A DNA stretch of 64,000 bases from Sediminibacterium ginsengisoli (GTDB taxonomy: Bacteria; Bacteroidota; Bacteroidia; Chitinophagales; Chitinophagaceae): NCBI RefSeq assembly GCF_900167075.1, contig NZ_FUWH01000003.1, forward strand, positions 355,833-419,832. Reading direction: 5' to 3'. The first letter of the stretch is position 1. The number at the start of each line of letters is the position of its first letter. The notes below the pieces were generated by a model, which saw nothing but the letters and a program-made list of their open reading frames with translations, made no database searches and had not been told where the DNA came from. The position numbers and the translations under genes were made by a program. Positions 27,550 through 36,430 of this stretch are shown in pieces.

Positions 27550-28119
27550 TTATTTGTAGTAATGATTGCTTTCTATTTCCGCGCGCACATTATCAGGCAC
27601 GAGATAACGGATCGTTTTCCCGCTTTTGATCGTGTTGCGGATTATAGTAGAGGAGATATCGAGCAACGGTGCATTGAGTTGCACCAGGTTAACGCCTTCC
27701 GTTTCTTCAACGGGAAAACCTGGACGCATATAAACAATAATCCTGTATTGGTTCATGAGGAGAGAAGCGTTCTTCCAGCGCGGCAGGTTCTGGTAACTGT
27801 CACTTCCCATAATCACAGAAAATGTGTGTTTAGGATATTTTTCCTGCAGATGTATCAGTGTATCGATTGTATAGGAAGGCCTGGGTAATTTGAATTCTAT
27901 CTCCGAAACTTTCAGTTGCGGATCATTTTCAATGGCCAGTCTTACGAGATGCAGCCGGTCATATTCATTCAATAGAACAGCAGAAGGCTTCAACGGGTTC
28001 TGTGGCGATACAACCAGCCAGACCTGGTCAAGGTCTGTATGGTTCGCAATATGACTTGCGATGATCAGATGCCCAGTATGAACAGGGTTAAATGAACCAA
28101 AATAGAGCCCGATCTTCAT
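27550..28119 (-). CDS. nadD: Nicotinate-nucleotide adenylyltransferase
   Basis: The 189-residue enzyme joins ATP and nicotinate mononucleotide to make deamido-NAD. It has the nucleotidyltransferase signature G-S-F-N-P-V-H-T-G-H (residues 8-17), S-Y-T-I-D-T-L near 83, G-S-D-S-Y near 107 and the C-terminal I-S-S-T-I-I-R. Length fits the family. It lies 18 bp after the FeoA-domain gene. nadA, for an earlier step in the same NAD pathway, is at 49105 in the window. Confidence 0.95.
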   Translation of the reverse strand: MKIGLYFGSFNPVHTGHLIIASHIANHTDLDQVWLVVSPQNPLKPSAVLLNEYDRLHLVRLAIENDPQLKVSEIEFKLPRPSYTIDTLIHLQEKYPKHTFSVIMGSDSYQNLPRWKNASLLMNQYRIIVYMRPGFPVEETEGVNLVQLNAPLLDISSTIIRNTIKSGKTIRYLVPDNVRAEIESNHYYK

Positions 28120-28137
28120 GCAACAGCGTATTTCTAT

Positions 28138-28374
28138 TTAAATCTGGTTGGTTTCAACATCGATAAAAATGCTGCTGGCTTCGCTCAGCCTGAGGCTGAG
28201 ATGATACCCGGCAACAGTTATAGAGATCGGATCTCCGAGAGGGGCAACCTGGTCTACACGCACCAGCTCACCCGGCACACAGCCCATTTCCATCAGTTTG
28301 ATGAAGATCTCATCTTTTTCGAAAGAATTGATAACGCCACGCTGACCTGCTTCTAATTCTGATAGTCTTTTCAT
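28138..28374 (-). CDS. Stand-alone FeoA-domain protein
   Basis: The 78-residue protein starts at the ATG at 28374 (MKRLSELEAGQRG). It is one FeoA/SH3-like fold: L-S-E-L...G-x-I, then L-M-E-M-G-C-V-P-G-E-L-V-R-V, then G-D-P-I-S-I-T-V-A-G-Y-H-L-S-L-R. FeoA normally assists the iron transporter FeoB, but no feoB is nearby; it precedes nadD by 18 bp. It may serve a distant FeoB or an unrelated partner. The -7 box TACCTTTG (28392-28399) supports the shorter start. Confidence 0.88.
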   Translation of the reverse strand: MKRLSELEAGQRGVINSFEKDEIFIKLMEMGCVPGELVRVDQVAPLGDPISITVAGYHLSLRLSEASSIFIDVETNQI

Positions 28375-28391
28375 ACCTGTTTGATATAAAG

Positions 28392-28399
28392 CAAAGGTA
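28392..28399 (-). promoter_or_regulatory. -7 box TACCTTTG for the feoA-like/nadD operon
   Basis: It matches TAnnTTTG on the minus strand, 17 bp before the ATG at 28374. Confidence 0.55.
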
Positions 28400-28585
28400 C
28401 AGATACGCATTTGCTTTGGGTTACGATTTATGGAGTAAGCGCATAAAGGGTATTTATAAGTGCGAATAAGACAAGAAGCCGATCTGGCTGATAATCAGCC
28501 AATTATCCCTGGTTCGTTTTTATGGCGGTCTAAACACAATAAAAAGTCGTTTTTTTCGTTATCAGCACAACATAAACCATTCAAG

Positions 28586-29020
28586 ATGATTTCTTTCCAC
28601 GCTGCAGACAGGCAACTGACCTTGAAAAACAGGACTTTACTCAAAGAAGTAGTCACCAGGATCTTTAAGCACGAAAAACAAAGGCTGCAGCAGCTATCGT
28701 ATATTTTCTGTTCCGATGAATACCTGCTCCAGATCAACCGGGATTTTTTGCAGCATGATTACTATACAGACATCATCACGTTTGGTTTATCGGGTAAGGG
28801 TGCGCCGATAGAAGGGGAGGTTTACATCAGCACAGACCGTGTTAAAGACAATGCTATTAATGAAGGAACTACCTATACTGCTGAAATGCTTCGCGTGATT
28901 TTCCATGGAGCGCTTCATCTTTGCGGCTATAAGGACAAGACCAAGGCTGAGCAGCAGCTGATGCGAAGCAAAGAAGAAGAATACATTAAGGCATTTCAAG
29001 ATCTTAACAGGAAGAGTTAG
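28586..29020 (+). CDS. ybeY: Endoribonuclease YbeY (rRNA maturation factor)
   Basis: The 144-residue protein matures the 16S rRNA 3' end and takes part in ribosome quality control. The start is the ATG at 28586 (MISFHAADRQLTLK); the longer frame upstream is not family-like. It has Y-Y-T-D-I-I-T-F near residue 63 and the metal-site motif H-G-A-L-H-L-C-G-Y-K-D-K. The third His of the usual HxxxHxxGxDH signature is replaced (GYKDK), a form I associate with Bacteroidota YbeY. The short palindrome GGCTGATAATCAGCC (28485-28499) lies upstream. Confidence 0.92.
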   Translation: MISFHAADRQLTLKNRTLLKEVVTRIFKHEKQRLQQLSYIFCSDEYLLQINRDFLQHDYYTDIITFGLSGKGAPIEGEVYISTDRVKDNAINEGTTYTAEMLRVIFHGALHLCGYKDKTKAEQQLMRSKEEEYIKAFQDLNRKS

Positions 29021-29190
29021 GCATTTTGCAGCCGATCATTAATACCATCCGGGGCAGCCAATCACTGCTCCGATCCTAATTAATACAAATACAAGGCAGT
29101 CTTTCTGTAAAAAGATTCCACTTAATATTCCCTTATTACTCCCCCAAAAGTTGCATTTAGGCCTAAGTTCATTACCACATCTTGCTTTCA

Positions 29191-29206
29191 TGTTCCACGT
29201 GAAACA
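29191..29206. other. parS-like site 1 (TGTTCCACGTGAAACA)
   Basis: It matches the known ParB/Spo0J site TGTTTCACGTGAAACA at 15 of 16 positions. Confidence 0.8.
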
Positions 29207-29303
29207 TAAAGAAAGCTTGAATTGCCTTTAATCCTATTCGAAAGAGGTAAAATTTCTGTTGTGTGTTTTCCCAGTCACACTAACTGCCCTCATATAAACC
29301 CAC

Positions 29304-29319
29304 CGTTCCACGTGGAACC
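29304..29319. other. parS-like site 2
   Basis: CGTTCCACGTGGAACC contains the perfect 14-bp palindrome GTTCCACGTGGAAC. Confidence 0.75.
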
Positions 29320-29406
29320 AGGGAGGTTTAACCCGCTCCTTAAATCGGCGTTTGACTCCTTAGTCCTTCCGATTTATAATGTGAAGGTGCCAACAGAAAC
29401 AAGAAG

Positions 29407-29422
29407 CGTTCCGCGTGGAACC
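29407..29422. other. parS-like site 3 (one centre change)
   Basis: CGTTCCGCGTGGAACC has G for A in the CACGTG core; the flanks are intact. Confidence 0.6.
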
Positions 29423-29686
29423 TCATTACCATTTGATGTTTCAAAAACACTAAGATCCACCTCATGATTAAACAGCCGGAACAGAAGCCGTACTCTTCGA
29501 ATGTGGAACAGTATCGTGAAAACGACAAGTTATTCAGCTATAGGACATATTATTAAACATACGTAGACGCTTAAGTGTTGCTGGCGTCAATTCAGATGCG
29601 TGTCGGATAGCTTGTCTATGTGTCAATTGAACCCAATACCTGGAAGTGCTGAACAATGTTCTATACATCTACCATTTGTTATACCA

Positions 29687-29702
29687 TGTTCCACGTGGAA
29701 CT
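29687..29702. other. parS-like site 4
   Basis: TGTTCCACGTGGAACT contains the perfect palindrome. Confidence 0.78.
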
Positions 29703-29756
29703 ATATCTAAAATCATACTGATGCACACAAAACAAAGTGGATCAAAAGATTATGTG

Positions 29757-29772
29757 CGTTCCACGTGGAACA
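29757..29772. other. parS-like site 5
   Basis: CGTTCCACGTGGAACA contains the perfect palindrome, 134 bp before the mnmG start. Confidence 0.78.
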
Positions 29773-29893
29773 AATAGATAGCAACAGAATGGCGTCGGGA
29801 ACGAAAAAGAGCCCATTAAATTGCCAGCACCTCCATGAACGGTAATCTGGTGCTAAAACCATTGTGCACAGTCCCTCAGTCATTGCTTACTAT

Positions 29894-29901
29894 TATCTTT
29901 G
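29894..29901 (+). promoter_or_regulatory. -7 box TATCTTTG for mnmG, probably leaderless
   Basis: It matches TAnnTTTG and leaves only 4 bp to the ATG at 29906. Confidence 0.6.
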
Positions 29902-29905
29902 CAGC

Positions 29906-31774
29906 ATGTTTCCAGAATATGATGTAATTGTTGTTGGCGCCGGACATGCCGGTTGTGAAGCCGCTGCTGCTGCTGCCAATCTTGGCAGCAAGGTCTTGCT
30001 TGTTACCATGAACATGCAAACCATTGCCCAGATGAGTTGCAATCCGGCGATGGGCGGTATTGCAAAAGGTCAGATCGTTCGTGAAATCGATGCTCTGGGT
30101 GGTTATAGCGGGATCGTTTCTGACCTGAGCACTATCCAGTTCCGGATGCTGAACAGAAGTAAAGGTCCTGCCATGTGGAGTCCGAGGGCTCAGAACGACC
30201 GTATGTTGTTTGCGGCCAAGTGGAGAGAAATGCTGGAACAGACGCCTAATGTGGACTTTTACCAGGACATGGTCAAATCCCTCATCATCAAAAACAACCA
30301 GGCCTGTGGTGTAGTAACAGGTTTGGGTCATGAAATAAAATCAAAATCTGTAGTTGTAACCAGTGGTACTTTCCTGAATGGCATCATTCATATTGGTGAG
30401 AAACAATTCGGTGGCGGACGTGTTGCGGAGAAAGCGGCTACCGGTATTACCGAGCAACTGGTTGAACTTGGGTTTGAAAGCGATCGCCTTAAAACTGGAA
30501 CGCCTCCCAGGGTGGATGGCCGTAGCCTGGACTATAGTAAAATGGAGGAACAAAAGGGCGATGATGAAATTGTCGGTTTCTCTTACACTGATACTCCCCG
30601 CATTAAAGCCGCTGAACAACGCAGCTGTTTTGTTACCTATACCAGCCAGGAAGTACATGATATATTAAAGACGGGTTTCGACAGAAGTCCGATGTTCCAG
30701 GGGAGGATAGAAGGACGCGGGCCAAGATACTGCCCGAGCATAGAAGACAAGATCAACCGCTTTGCCGACCGGGAACGTCACCAGCTCTTTGTAGAACCGG
30801 AAGGCTGGAATACGGTGGAGATTTATGTAAACGGATTTTCTACATCATTACCCGAAGACGTTCAGTACGAGGCTTTGAGAAAAGTGCCGGGTTTTGAACA
30901 GGTGCGGATTTTCCGTCCGGGTTATGCTATCGAATATGATTTCTTTCCACCAACACAATTGAAATATTCACTCGAGACCAAACTGATTGCCAACCTTTTC
31001 TTTGCCGGCCAGATCAATGGAACCACCGGTTATGAAGAAGCTGCCTGCCAGGGTTTGATGGCCGGGATCAATGCACATCAGAAAAGCCGTTCGCTCGAGC
31101 CGTTTGTGCTGCAAAGGAGCGAAGCCTATATCGGCGTACTCATAGACGACCTGATCAATAAAGGAACGGATGAGCCTTACAGGATGTTCACGAGCCGTGC
31201 AGAATTCAGAACACTGCTCAGACAGGATAATGCAGATCTCCGGCTTACAGAATTAAGTTACAGGCTCGGTCTTGCTTCCCAGGAGAGAATGGATAAAGTG
31301 ATAGAAAAAAGAAATGCGGTAGAAAGCATTAAAAAAGAACTGGCTCAATTCAGTGTTGAATGTGCAGAGGCAAATCCATACCTCGAATCGATCGGATCGG
31401 CAACGATGCTGGAAAAACAAAAAGCAGGAAAAATCATTCTGCGTCCGAACGTAGATCTTCCTTCCCTGATGCAGGCTGTACCACGCCTCGCCGAAACCCT
31501 CAGCCATTTTTCAGCAGAGTCGATCGAGCAGGCGGAGATCCAGGTAAAATATGAACGTTATATCGAGAAGGAACAGGAAGTTGCGGAAAGAATGAGCCAG
31601 CTGGAAAATCTCGTTATTCCTGACAGTTTCGATTACGATAAGGTATCAGCCCTTTCCAACGAGGCGCTGCAGAAGTTCAAACGCATCAAACCACATACGC
31701 TCGGACAAGCCAGCCGTATCAGCGGTGTTAACCCGAGCGATGTGCAGATACTCATGGTTTACATGGGCAGGTGA
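29906..31774 (+). CDS. mnmG: tRNA uridine-5-carboxymethylaminomethyl modification enzyme MnmG (GidA)
   Basis: The 622-residue FAD enzyme works with MnmE to modify U34 in the anticodon wobble position. The Rossmann motif V-G-A-G-H-A-G-C-E-A-A is at residues 9-19. Next come the GidA signatures C-N-P-A-M-G-G-I-A-K-G and G-P-A-M-W-S-P-R-A-Q, then L-K-T-G-T-P-P-R, R-Y-C-P-S-I-E-D-K, G-Q-I-N-G-T-T-G-Y-E-E-A-A, and a C-terminal helical domain that ends with R-I-S-G-V-N-P-S-D. The ATG at 29906 is chosen over an upstream GTG because it begins the family's N-terminus. In many bacteria this gene lies beside oriC; here it lies beside parS sites. Confidence 0.97.
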   Translation: MFPEYDVIVVGAGHAGCEAAAAAANLGSKVLLVTMNMQTIAQMSCNPAMGGIAKGQIVREIDALGGYSGIVSDLSTIQFRMLNRSKGPAMWSPRAQNDRMLFAAKWREMLEQTPNVDFYQDMVKSLIIKNNQACGVVTGLGHEIKSKSVVVTSGTFLNGIIHIGEKQFGGGRVAEKAATGITEQLVELGFESDRLKTGTPPRVDGRSLDYSKMEEQKGDDEIVGFSYTDTPRIKAAEQRSCFVTYTSQEVHDILKTGFDRSPMFQGRIEGRGPRYCPSIEDKINRFADRERHQLFVEPEGWNTVEIYVNGFSTSLPEDVQYEALRKVPGFEQVRIFRPGYAIEYDFFPPTQLKYSLETKLIANLFFAGQINGTTGYEEAACQGLMAGINAHQKSRSLEPFVLQRSEAYIGVLIDDLINKGTDEPYRMFTSRAEFRTLLRQDNADLRLTELSYRLGLASQERMDKVIEKRNAVESIKKELAQFSVECAEANPYLESIGSATMLEKQKAGKIILRPNVDLPSLMQAVPRLAETLSHFSAESIEQAEIQVKYERYIEKEQEVAERMSQLENLVIPDSFDYDKVSALSNEALQKFKRIKPHTLGQASRISGVNPSDVQILMVYMGR

Positions 31775-31802
31775 TTTATTAATAAGTTTTATAATATGTT
31801 AT

Positions 31803-31826
31803 GGCGGGGTCTTTCCCGCCTTTTTT
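31803..31826 (+). terminator. Rho-independent terminator of mnmG
   Basis: The stem GGCGGG-GTCTTT-CCCGCC is followed by six T. Confidence 0.9.
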
Positions 31827-31958
31827 ATTTCGCGCGGGATTGTGTTCCTTCGCCCGCAAAGATTTCCCTTTCGTCCTCTGGTAAAAATATCCAGACGTAA
31901 TTTCTTCCGGCTTCCGGTTATTTGGTAGCTTTAAGACGTTCCAAAACAAAACCTTAAT

Positions 31959-34900
31959 ATGAGAAAAATCAAGCTCTTGCTTTCGGGGCTTCTGTTTGCA
32001 TCCTTGCTACAGGCCCAGGAAACATACCCGGTTAACGGGGTGGCAGATAAAAGGGATGGCTGTTATGCCTTCACCAATGCCACAATCGTTCAGAATGCAC
32101 AGTCAACTCTCCAGAAAGCGACCCTGGTGATCCGTGACGGAAAAATTATCGCGGTAGGATCGTCGGTTACCGTTCCGAAAGATGCGGTTGTGATAGATTG
32201 TAAGAATAAATTTATCTATCCATCCTTTATCGACATTTACACTGATTACGGCGTAACTACTCCGCAACGTCAGTTTGGCGCCGGCGGTTTCAATTTCAAC
32301 CAGCCTGCGCAGATCGCTACTGCAACAAAAGGTCCTTACGGCTGGAACCAGGCTATCAAACCGGAAACTGATGCATACAAAATGTTCTCGGTTGATGATG
32401 CAAAAGCAAAAGCGCTCCGCGACCTCGGATTTGGTACCGTACTTACACACGTGCAGGATGGTATTTCCCGCGGAACAGGTACAGTTGTTACCTTATCAAA
32501 AGAAAAAGAAAACCTGGTGATCCTGAAAGAAAAAGCTTCGGCGCATTTTTCACTCAGCAAAGGAACATCTACCCAATCTTACCCCAGTAGTCTCATGGGC
32601 ACTATCGCATTGCTCCGTCAGACATTCCTCGATGCACAATGGTACAAGAACAAACCTGCAAAAGAAGGTATCAACCTTTCTTTACAGGCTTTCAACGACA
32701 ACCTTTCTTTACCGCAGATCTTCGAAGCCAACGATAAGTGGAACGATCTGCGTGCAGACAGGGTCGGGGATGAGTTTGGTGTACAATATGTAATCAAGGG
32801 CGGTGGTAACGAATACCAGCGTATCAATGAAATTGCAGGAACGAAAGCAACATTCATTGTATCGCTGAACTTCCCGCAGGCAATGGATGTAGAAGATCCC
32901 AACGATGCACGTTTTGTATCGCTCGCTGATATGAAACACTGGGAACTTGCACCAACCAATCCTGCCGCTTTTGAAAAAGCAAATATTCCTTTCTGCTTAA
33001 CTACTGCAGATCTCAGGGATCCCAAACAGTTCATGGCTAACCTGCGCAAGGCAATGGAATATGGTCTTACAGAAACAAGGGCCATGGAAGCGCTGACCAA
33101 AACACCCGCAACATTACTGGGTGTTTATGATAAAGTAGGCAGTATCGAAACCGGTAAGATCGCCAACTTCGTGATCACAACTGATCCTATCTTCTCAGAA
33201 AAAGCGGTTGTATTACAGAACTGGGTGCAGGGAAATAAATATGGTGTGAAAGAAGATGCCTGGAGCGAAGCAAAAGGTACTTACAATCTCGCTATCACTT
33301 CCGCTGCCGGCACAAACACTTATACACTCGATGTAAAAAGTAATAATGCTGCCAACGTAATCGGTAAAGATACCCTTACCGGAAAATTCAGCTTCGACGG
33401 TAAAATGGTAAAACTGAGTTTCTCTACAACACCTGCCAGAAGAGGTGCTCCGGCTGGTGCAGCTCCGGCGACCGGCGGTGCTGGCGGATTCGGCGGTGGC
33501 AGAGGCGGAAACCCTTCTCAGTTCAGACTGAGCGGTGTTGCCAACGGTGATGTATGGAATGGTTTCGGTGAAGATACTGCCGGAAACAAACTGACCTGGA
33601 CCGCAACTTTTGTAAGCGCCCCTGCGTCTGACTCAGCGAGAAGAAGACCTTCTATGCCACAACGCCTGAGCAAGGTAACATTCCCATTCGATGGCTATGG
33701 CTGGGAAGAAGCGCCTAAACAGGAAGTATTGCTGATCAAAAATGCTACCGTTTGGACAAATGAAAAAGAAGGAAAGCTCGAGAATACAGATGTACTGCTG
33801 AAAGACGGAAAGATCGCTAAAATAGGCAAGAACCTGAGCGATGCTTCTGCCCGCGTAATCGATGCAACGGGCAAACACGTTACTGCCGGCATCATCGATG
33901 AGCACTCTCATATCGCTGCAGCATCCATTAATGAAGGTGCGCAATCTGTTACTTCAGAAGTAAGAATTGCGGATAACCTCAATCCTGAAGATGTGAACAT
34001 CTATCGCCAGCTGAGCGGTGGTGTAACGTCTTCCCATATCCTGCACGGTTCTGCCAACACCATCGGCGGTCAGACACAACTGATCAAACTGCGCTGGGGT
34101 GCTAACGATGAAGAACTGAAATTCAAAGGTTCAGATCCCTTCATCAAATTCGCATTGGGTGAAAACGTGAAACGCACTACTTCTCAGAACAACAACCGTT
34201 TCCCTGATACGCGTATGGGTGTTGAAGAAGTGCTGAACGATGCCTTTGCAAGAGCGAAAGATTATGAGAAAGCAAGAAAAGCTGATCCTAACACCCGCAA
34301 AGATCTTGAACTCGAAGCGCTGGTTGAGATCATGAACCGCAAACGTTTCATCACCTGTCACTCTTATGTGCAAAGTGAGATCACAGCAGCTATGCGCGTT
34401 GGTGATAAATATGGCTTCAAATTCAACACATTCACTCACATCCTCGAAGGTTACAAAGTTGCCGACAAAATGAAAGTGCATGGCTCAAACGCTTCTACTT
34501 TCGCTGACTGGTGGGCTTATAAAACTGAGGTTCAGGATGCAATTGCATACAATGCTGCCATCATGTACAAAGTGGGGCTGAATGTATGTATCAATTCTGA
34601 TGATGCTGAAATGGCCCGTCGTCTGAACCAGGAAGCCGGTAAAACAGTTAAGTATGGTGGCGTTCCTGAAGAAGATGCATTGAAAATGGTTACACTGAAT
34701 CCTGCGAAAGCGCTTCATGTTGAAGATAAAGTAGGCAGTATCAAAACCGGTAAAGATGCAGATATCGTAATCTGGAGCGACAACCCGCTGAGCATTTATG
34801 CCAAATCTGAAAAAACCATTGTTGACGGTATCGTATACTTCGACAGGGAAAAAGACCTGGAACAAAGGAAAAAGATCGCAGCAGAAAGACTGCGCCTGAT

Positions 34901-35042
34901 CAATAAACTCCAGGGCGAAAAAAGAGGCGGTGCGCCAACAAGGCCTGCTGAACCAAGCTACCAGATCATCCTTACCTGTAACGATCACAGCCATAGCCAT
35001 GGCCTGATCACGCTTGATGCTGAAGAATTAGAAAACAAATAA
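31959..35042 (+). CDS. Exported double amidohydrolase-family protein (N-module degenerate)
   Basis: The 1027-residue protein has a signal peptide (MRKIKLLLSGLLFASLLQAQ) and two amidohydrolase modules joined by a Gly/Ala-rich linker (about 494-520). In the N-module the usual P-G-F-I-D-x-H-x-H is P-S-F-I-D-I-Y-T-D, so both His ligands are missing. The C-module keeps G-I-I-D-E-H-S-H near 642-655, C-H-S-Y, T-H-I-L and I-N-S-D-D, so it should bind metal and hydrolyse an amide or lactam, in the manner of imidazolonepropionase-like proteins. Both modules end with G-S-I-x-T-G-K. The tail holds C-N-D-H-S-H-S-H-G. The next gene starts 9 bp later. The substrate is unknown; a dipeptide or cyclic amide is plausible. 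Confidence 0.87.
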   Translation: MRKIKLLLSGLLFASLLQAQETYPVNGVADKRDGCYAFTNATIVQNAQSTLQKATLVIRDGKIIAVGSSVTVPKDAVVIDCKNKFIYPSFIDIYTDYGVTTPQRQFGAGGFNFNQPAQIATATKGPYGWNQAIKPETDAYKMFSVDDAKAKALRDLGFGTVLTHVQDGISRGTGTVVTLSKEKENLVILKEKASAHFSLSKGTSTQSYPSSLMGTIALLRQTFLDAQWYKNKPAKEGINLSLQAFNDNLSLPQIFEANDKWNDLRADRVGDEFGVQYVIKGGGNEYQRINEIAGTKATFIVSLNFPQAMDVEDPNDARFVSLADMKHWELAPTNPAAFEKANIPFCLTTADLRDPKQFMANLRKAMEYGLTETRAMEALTKTPATLLGVYDKVGSIETGKIANFVITTDPIFSEKAVVLQNWVQGNKYGVKEDAWSEAKGTYNLAITSAAGTNTYTLDVKSNNAANVIGKDTLTGKFSFDGKMVKLSFSTTPARRGAPAGAAPATGGAGGFGGGRGGNPSQFRLSGVANGDVWNGFGEDTAGNKLTWTATFVSAPASDSARRRPSMPQRLSKVTFPFDGYGWEEAPKQEVLLIKNATVWTNEKEGKLENTDVLLKDGKIAKIGKNLSDASARVIDATGKHVTAGIIDEHSHIAAASINEGAQSVTSEVRIADNLNPEDVNIYRQLSGGVTSSHILHGSANTIGGQTQLIKLRWGANDEELKFKGSDPFIKFALGENVKRTTSQNNNRFPDTRMGVEEVLNDAFARAKDYEKARKADPNTRKDLELEALVEIMNRKRFITCHSYVQSEITAAMRVGDKYGFKFNTFTHILEGYKVADKMKVHGSNASTFADWWAYKTEVQDAIAYNAAIMYKVGLNVCINSDDAEMARRLNQEAGKTVKYGGVPEEDALKMVTLNPAKALHVEDKVGSIKTGKDADIVIWSDNPLSIYAKSEKTIVDGIVYFDREKDLEQRKKIAAERLRLINKLQGEKRGGAPTRPAEPSYQIILTCNDHSHSHGLITLDAEELENK

Positions 35043-35051
35043 ACCATTTGC

Positions 35052-36377
35052 ATGAAAAAAATATTTTGCAATATTGCCGCGCTCATGCTGTTAACCGGCT
35101 TCGCAAAAGCACAGGAAACAGTTTACCCGGCTAAAGAATATAAAGGACGTCTTTATATTACCAACGGAACCGTTCACGTAGGTAACGGACAGGTCCTTGA
35201 AAATACCACCATCGAGGTGAATGACGGAAAGATCGTTAAAGTTGGCGCAGGCATTGCCGTTCCGCAGGACGGAGCGAAAGTGGTTGATGCCAAAGGCAAA
35301 CATGTTTATCCCGGACTCATTCTTCCATCAACAGATCTTGGTCTGAAGGAGATCGGAAGCGGTGTCCGCGGCAGTAACGATTTCCAGGAGCTCGGCGATT
35401 ACAACTCCAACGTTCGTTCCATCGTTGCATACAACACAGATTCAAAGATCACAGGAACACTGCGCGCCAATGGTATACTGCTGGCCAGCATTACTCCTGA
35501 AGGCGGTATCGTAAGCGGTTCATCCAGCGTAGTACAACTCGATGCCTGGAACTGGGAAGATGCAGCTTATAAAATGGATGCCGGTATCCACGTAAACCTG
35601 CCAAGCTTTATTATCCGCGGCGGTCGCCGTGGCGGCGGCGGTTTCCCGGGCGGTCCGGGTGGTGGCGCACCTTCAGATCCTTCGCGCCAGGCGATCGACA
35701 GGGTTGAAGAGATCAAGTCGTTCTTCCGCCAGGCAAAAGCATACCTGCAGGAGCCAGTACACAAAGAAACCAACCTGAGACTGGAAGCAGTAAAAGGCCT
35801 GTTCGACAAAAAACAGAAACTCTTTGTTCATGGCGACCAGGTAAAACAAATGCTGATCGCGATCGATTTCGTAAAAGAATTCGGTTTTGATGTAGTGATC
35901 ATCGGCGGAAGTGAAAGCTACCAGATCGCTGATCTTCTCAGGCAGAACAATATTGCCGTGATCCTGGGTTCTGAACATTCGCTTCCTTCCATGGAAGACG
36001 ATGATGTTGACCAGCCATTCAAGACCCCTGCGGTTCTTCAGAAAGCAGGCGTACTGTTTGCACTGAACGATACCCACGAAGAGAGCAGGTACCGTAACCT
36101 GTCTTTCAACGCAGGCACTGCTGCAACCTATGGTCTGAGCAAAGAACAGGCATTACAGGCGATTACCCTCAATGCCGCCAGGATCCTCGGTGTTGATGAT
36201 AAAACCGGTTCGCTGGAAACAGGTAAGGATGCCAACATTGTGATTGCAGACGGAGATATCCTCGACATGAAAAGCAGCAATGTGATCCGCGCCTTTATCC
36301 AGGGCAGGGATGTAAGCCTCGACAACAAACAAAAACAGCTGTACGAGCGGTACAAATACAAGTACGGCATCAAATAG
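35052..36377 (+). CDS. Exported amidohydrolase-family protein lacking metal-ligand His residues
   Basis: The 441-residue protein has a signal peptide (to A-K-A-Q) and the beta-sandwich plus TIM-barrel of the imidazolonepropionase-like amidohydrolases, seen in G-K-H-V-Y-P-G-L-I-L-P-S-T-D and G-S-L-E-T-G-K-D-A-N-I-V-I-A-D. At the HxH position the sequence is P-S-T-D, so the two metal-binding His are gone. The barrel also holds a Gly-rich loop (R-R-G-G-G-G-F-P-G-G-P-G-G-G, about residue 194-210). It starts 9 bp after the larger protein, so the two are made together and may form a complex in which this subunit is structural. It ends at a strong terminator. Confidence 0.87.
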   Translation: MKKIFCNIAALMLLTGFAKAQETVYPAKEYKGRLYITNGTVHVGNGQVLENTTIEVNDGKIVKVGAGIAVPQDGAKVVDAKGKHVYPGLILPSTDLGLKEIGSGVRGSNDFQELGDYNSNVRSIVAYNTDSKITGTLRANGILLASITPEGGIVSGSSSVVQLDAWNWEDAAYKMDAGIHVNLPSFIIRGGRRGGGGFPGGPGGGAPSDPSRQAIDRVEEIKSFFRQAKAYLQEPVHKETNLRLEAVKGLFDKKQKLFVHGDQVKQMLIAIDFVKEFGFDVVIIGGSESYQIADLLRQNNIAVILGSEHSLPSMEDDDVDQPFKTPAVLQKAGVLFALNDTHEESRYRNLSFNAGTAATYGLSKEQALQAITLNAARILGVDDKTGSLETGKDANIVIADGDILDMKSSNVIRAFIQGRDVSLDNKQKQLYERYKYKYGIK

Positions 36378-36393
36378 CCTGATTTTATCTCTT

Positions 36394-36430
36394 AAAAACG
36401 TCACGGAACAGCCTGTTTCGTGACGTTTTT
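36394..36430 (+). terminator. Terminator after the amidohydrolase pair
   Basis: The hairpin AAAAACGTCACG...CGTGACGTTTTT is symmetric, with a T run following. Confidence 0.9.

Larger units (their letters stand above)
29021..29893. other. Non-coding region carrying a parS-like cluster
   Basis: This stretch of nearly 900 bp has no convincing gene: short open frames have no family features, and the base composition is AT-rich and irregular. It holds five near-perfect copies of a 14-bp palindrome GTTCCACGTGGAAC, listed separately, and the mnmG promoter at its right end. Confidence 0.8.

Noticed and set aside
29222..29467. Open frame in the parS region
   Set aside because: It spans two parS copies, has no family feature and no ribosome-binding site.
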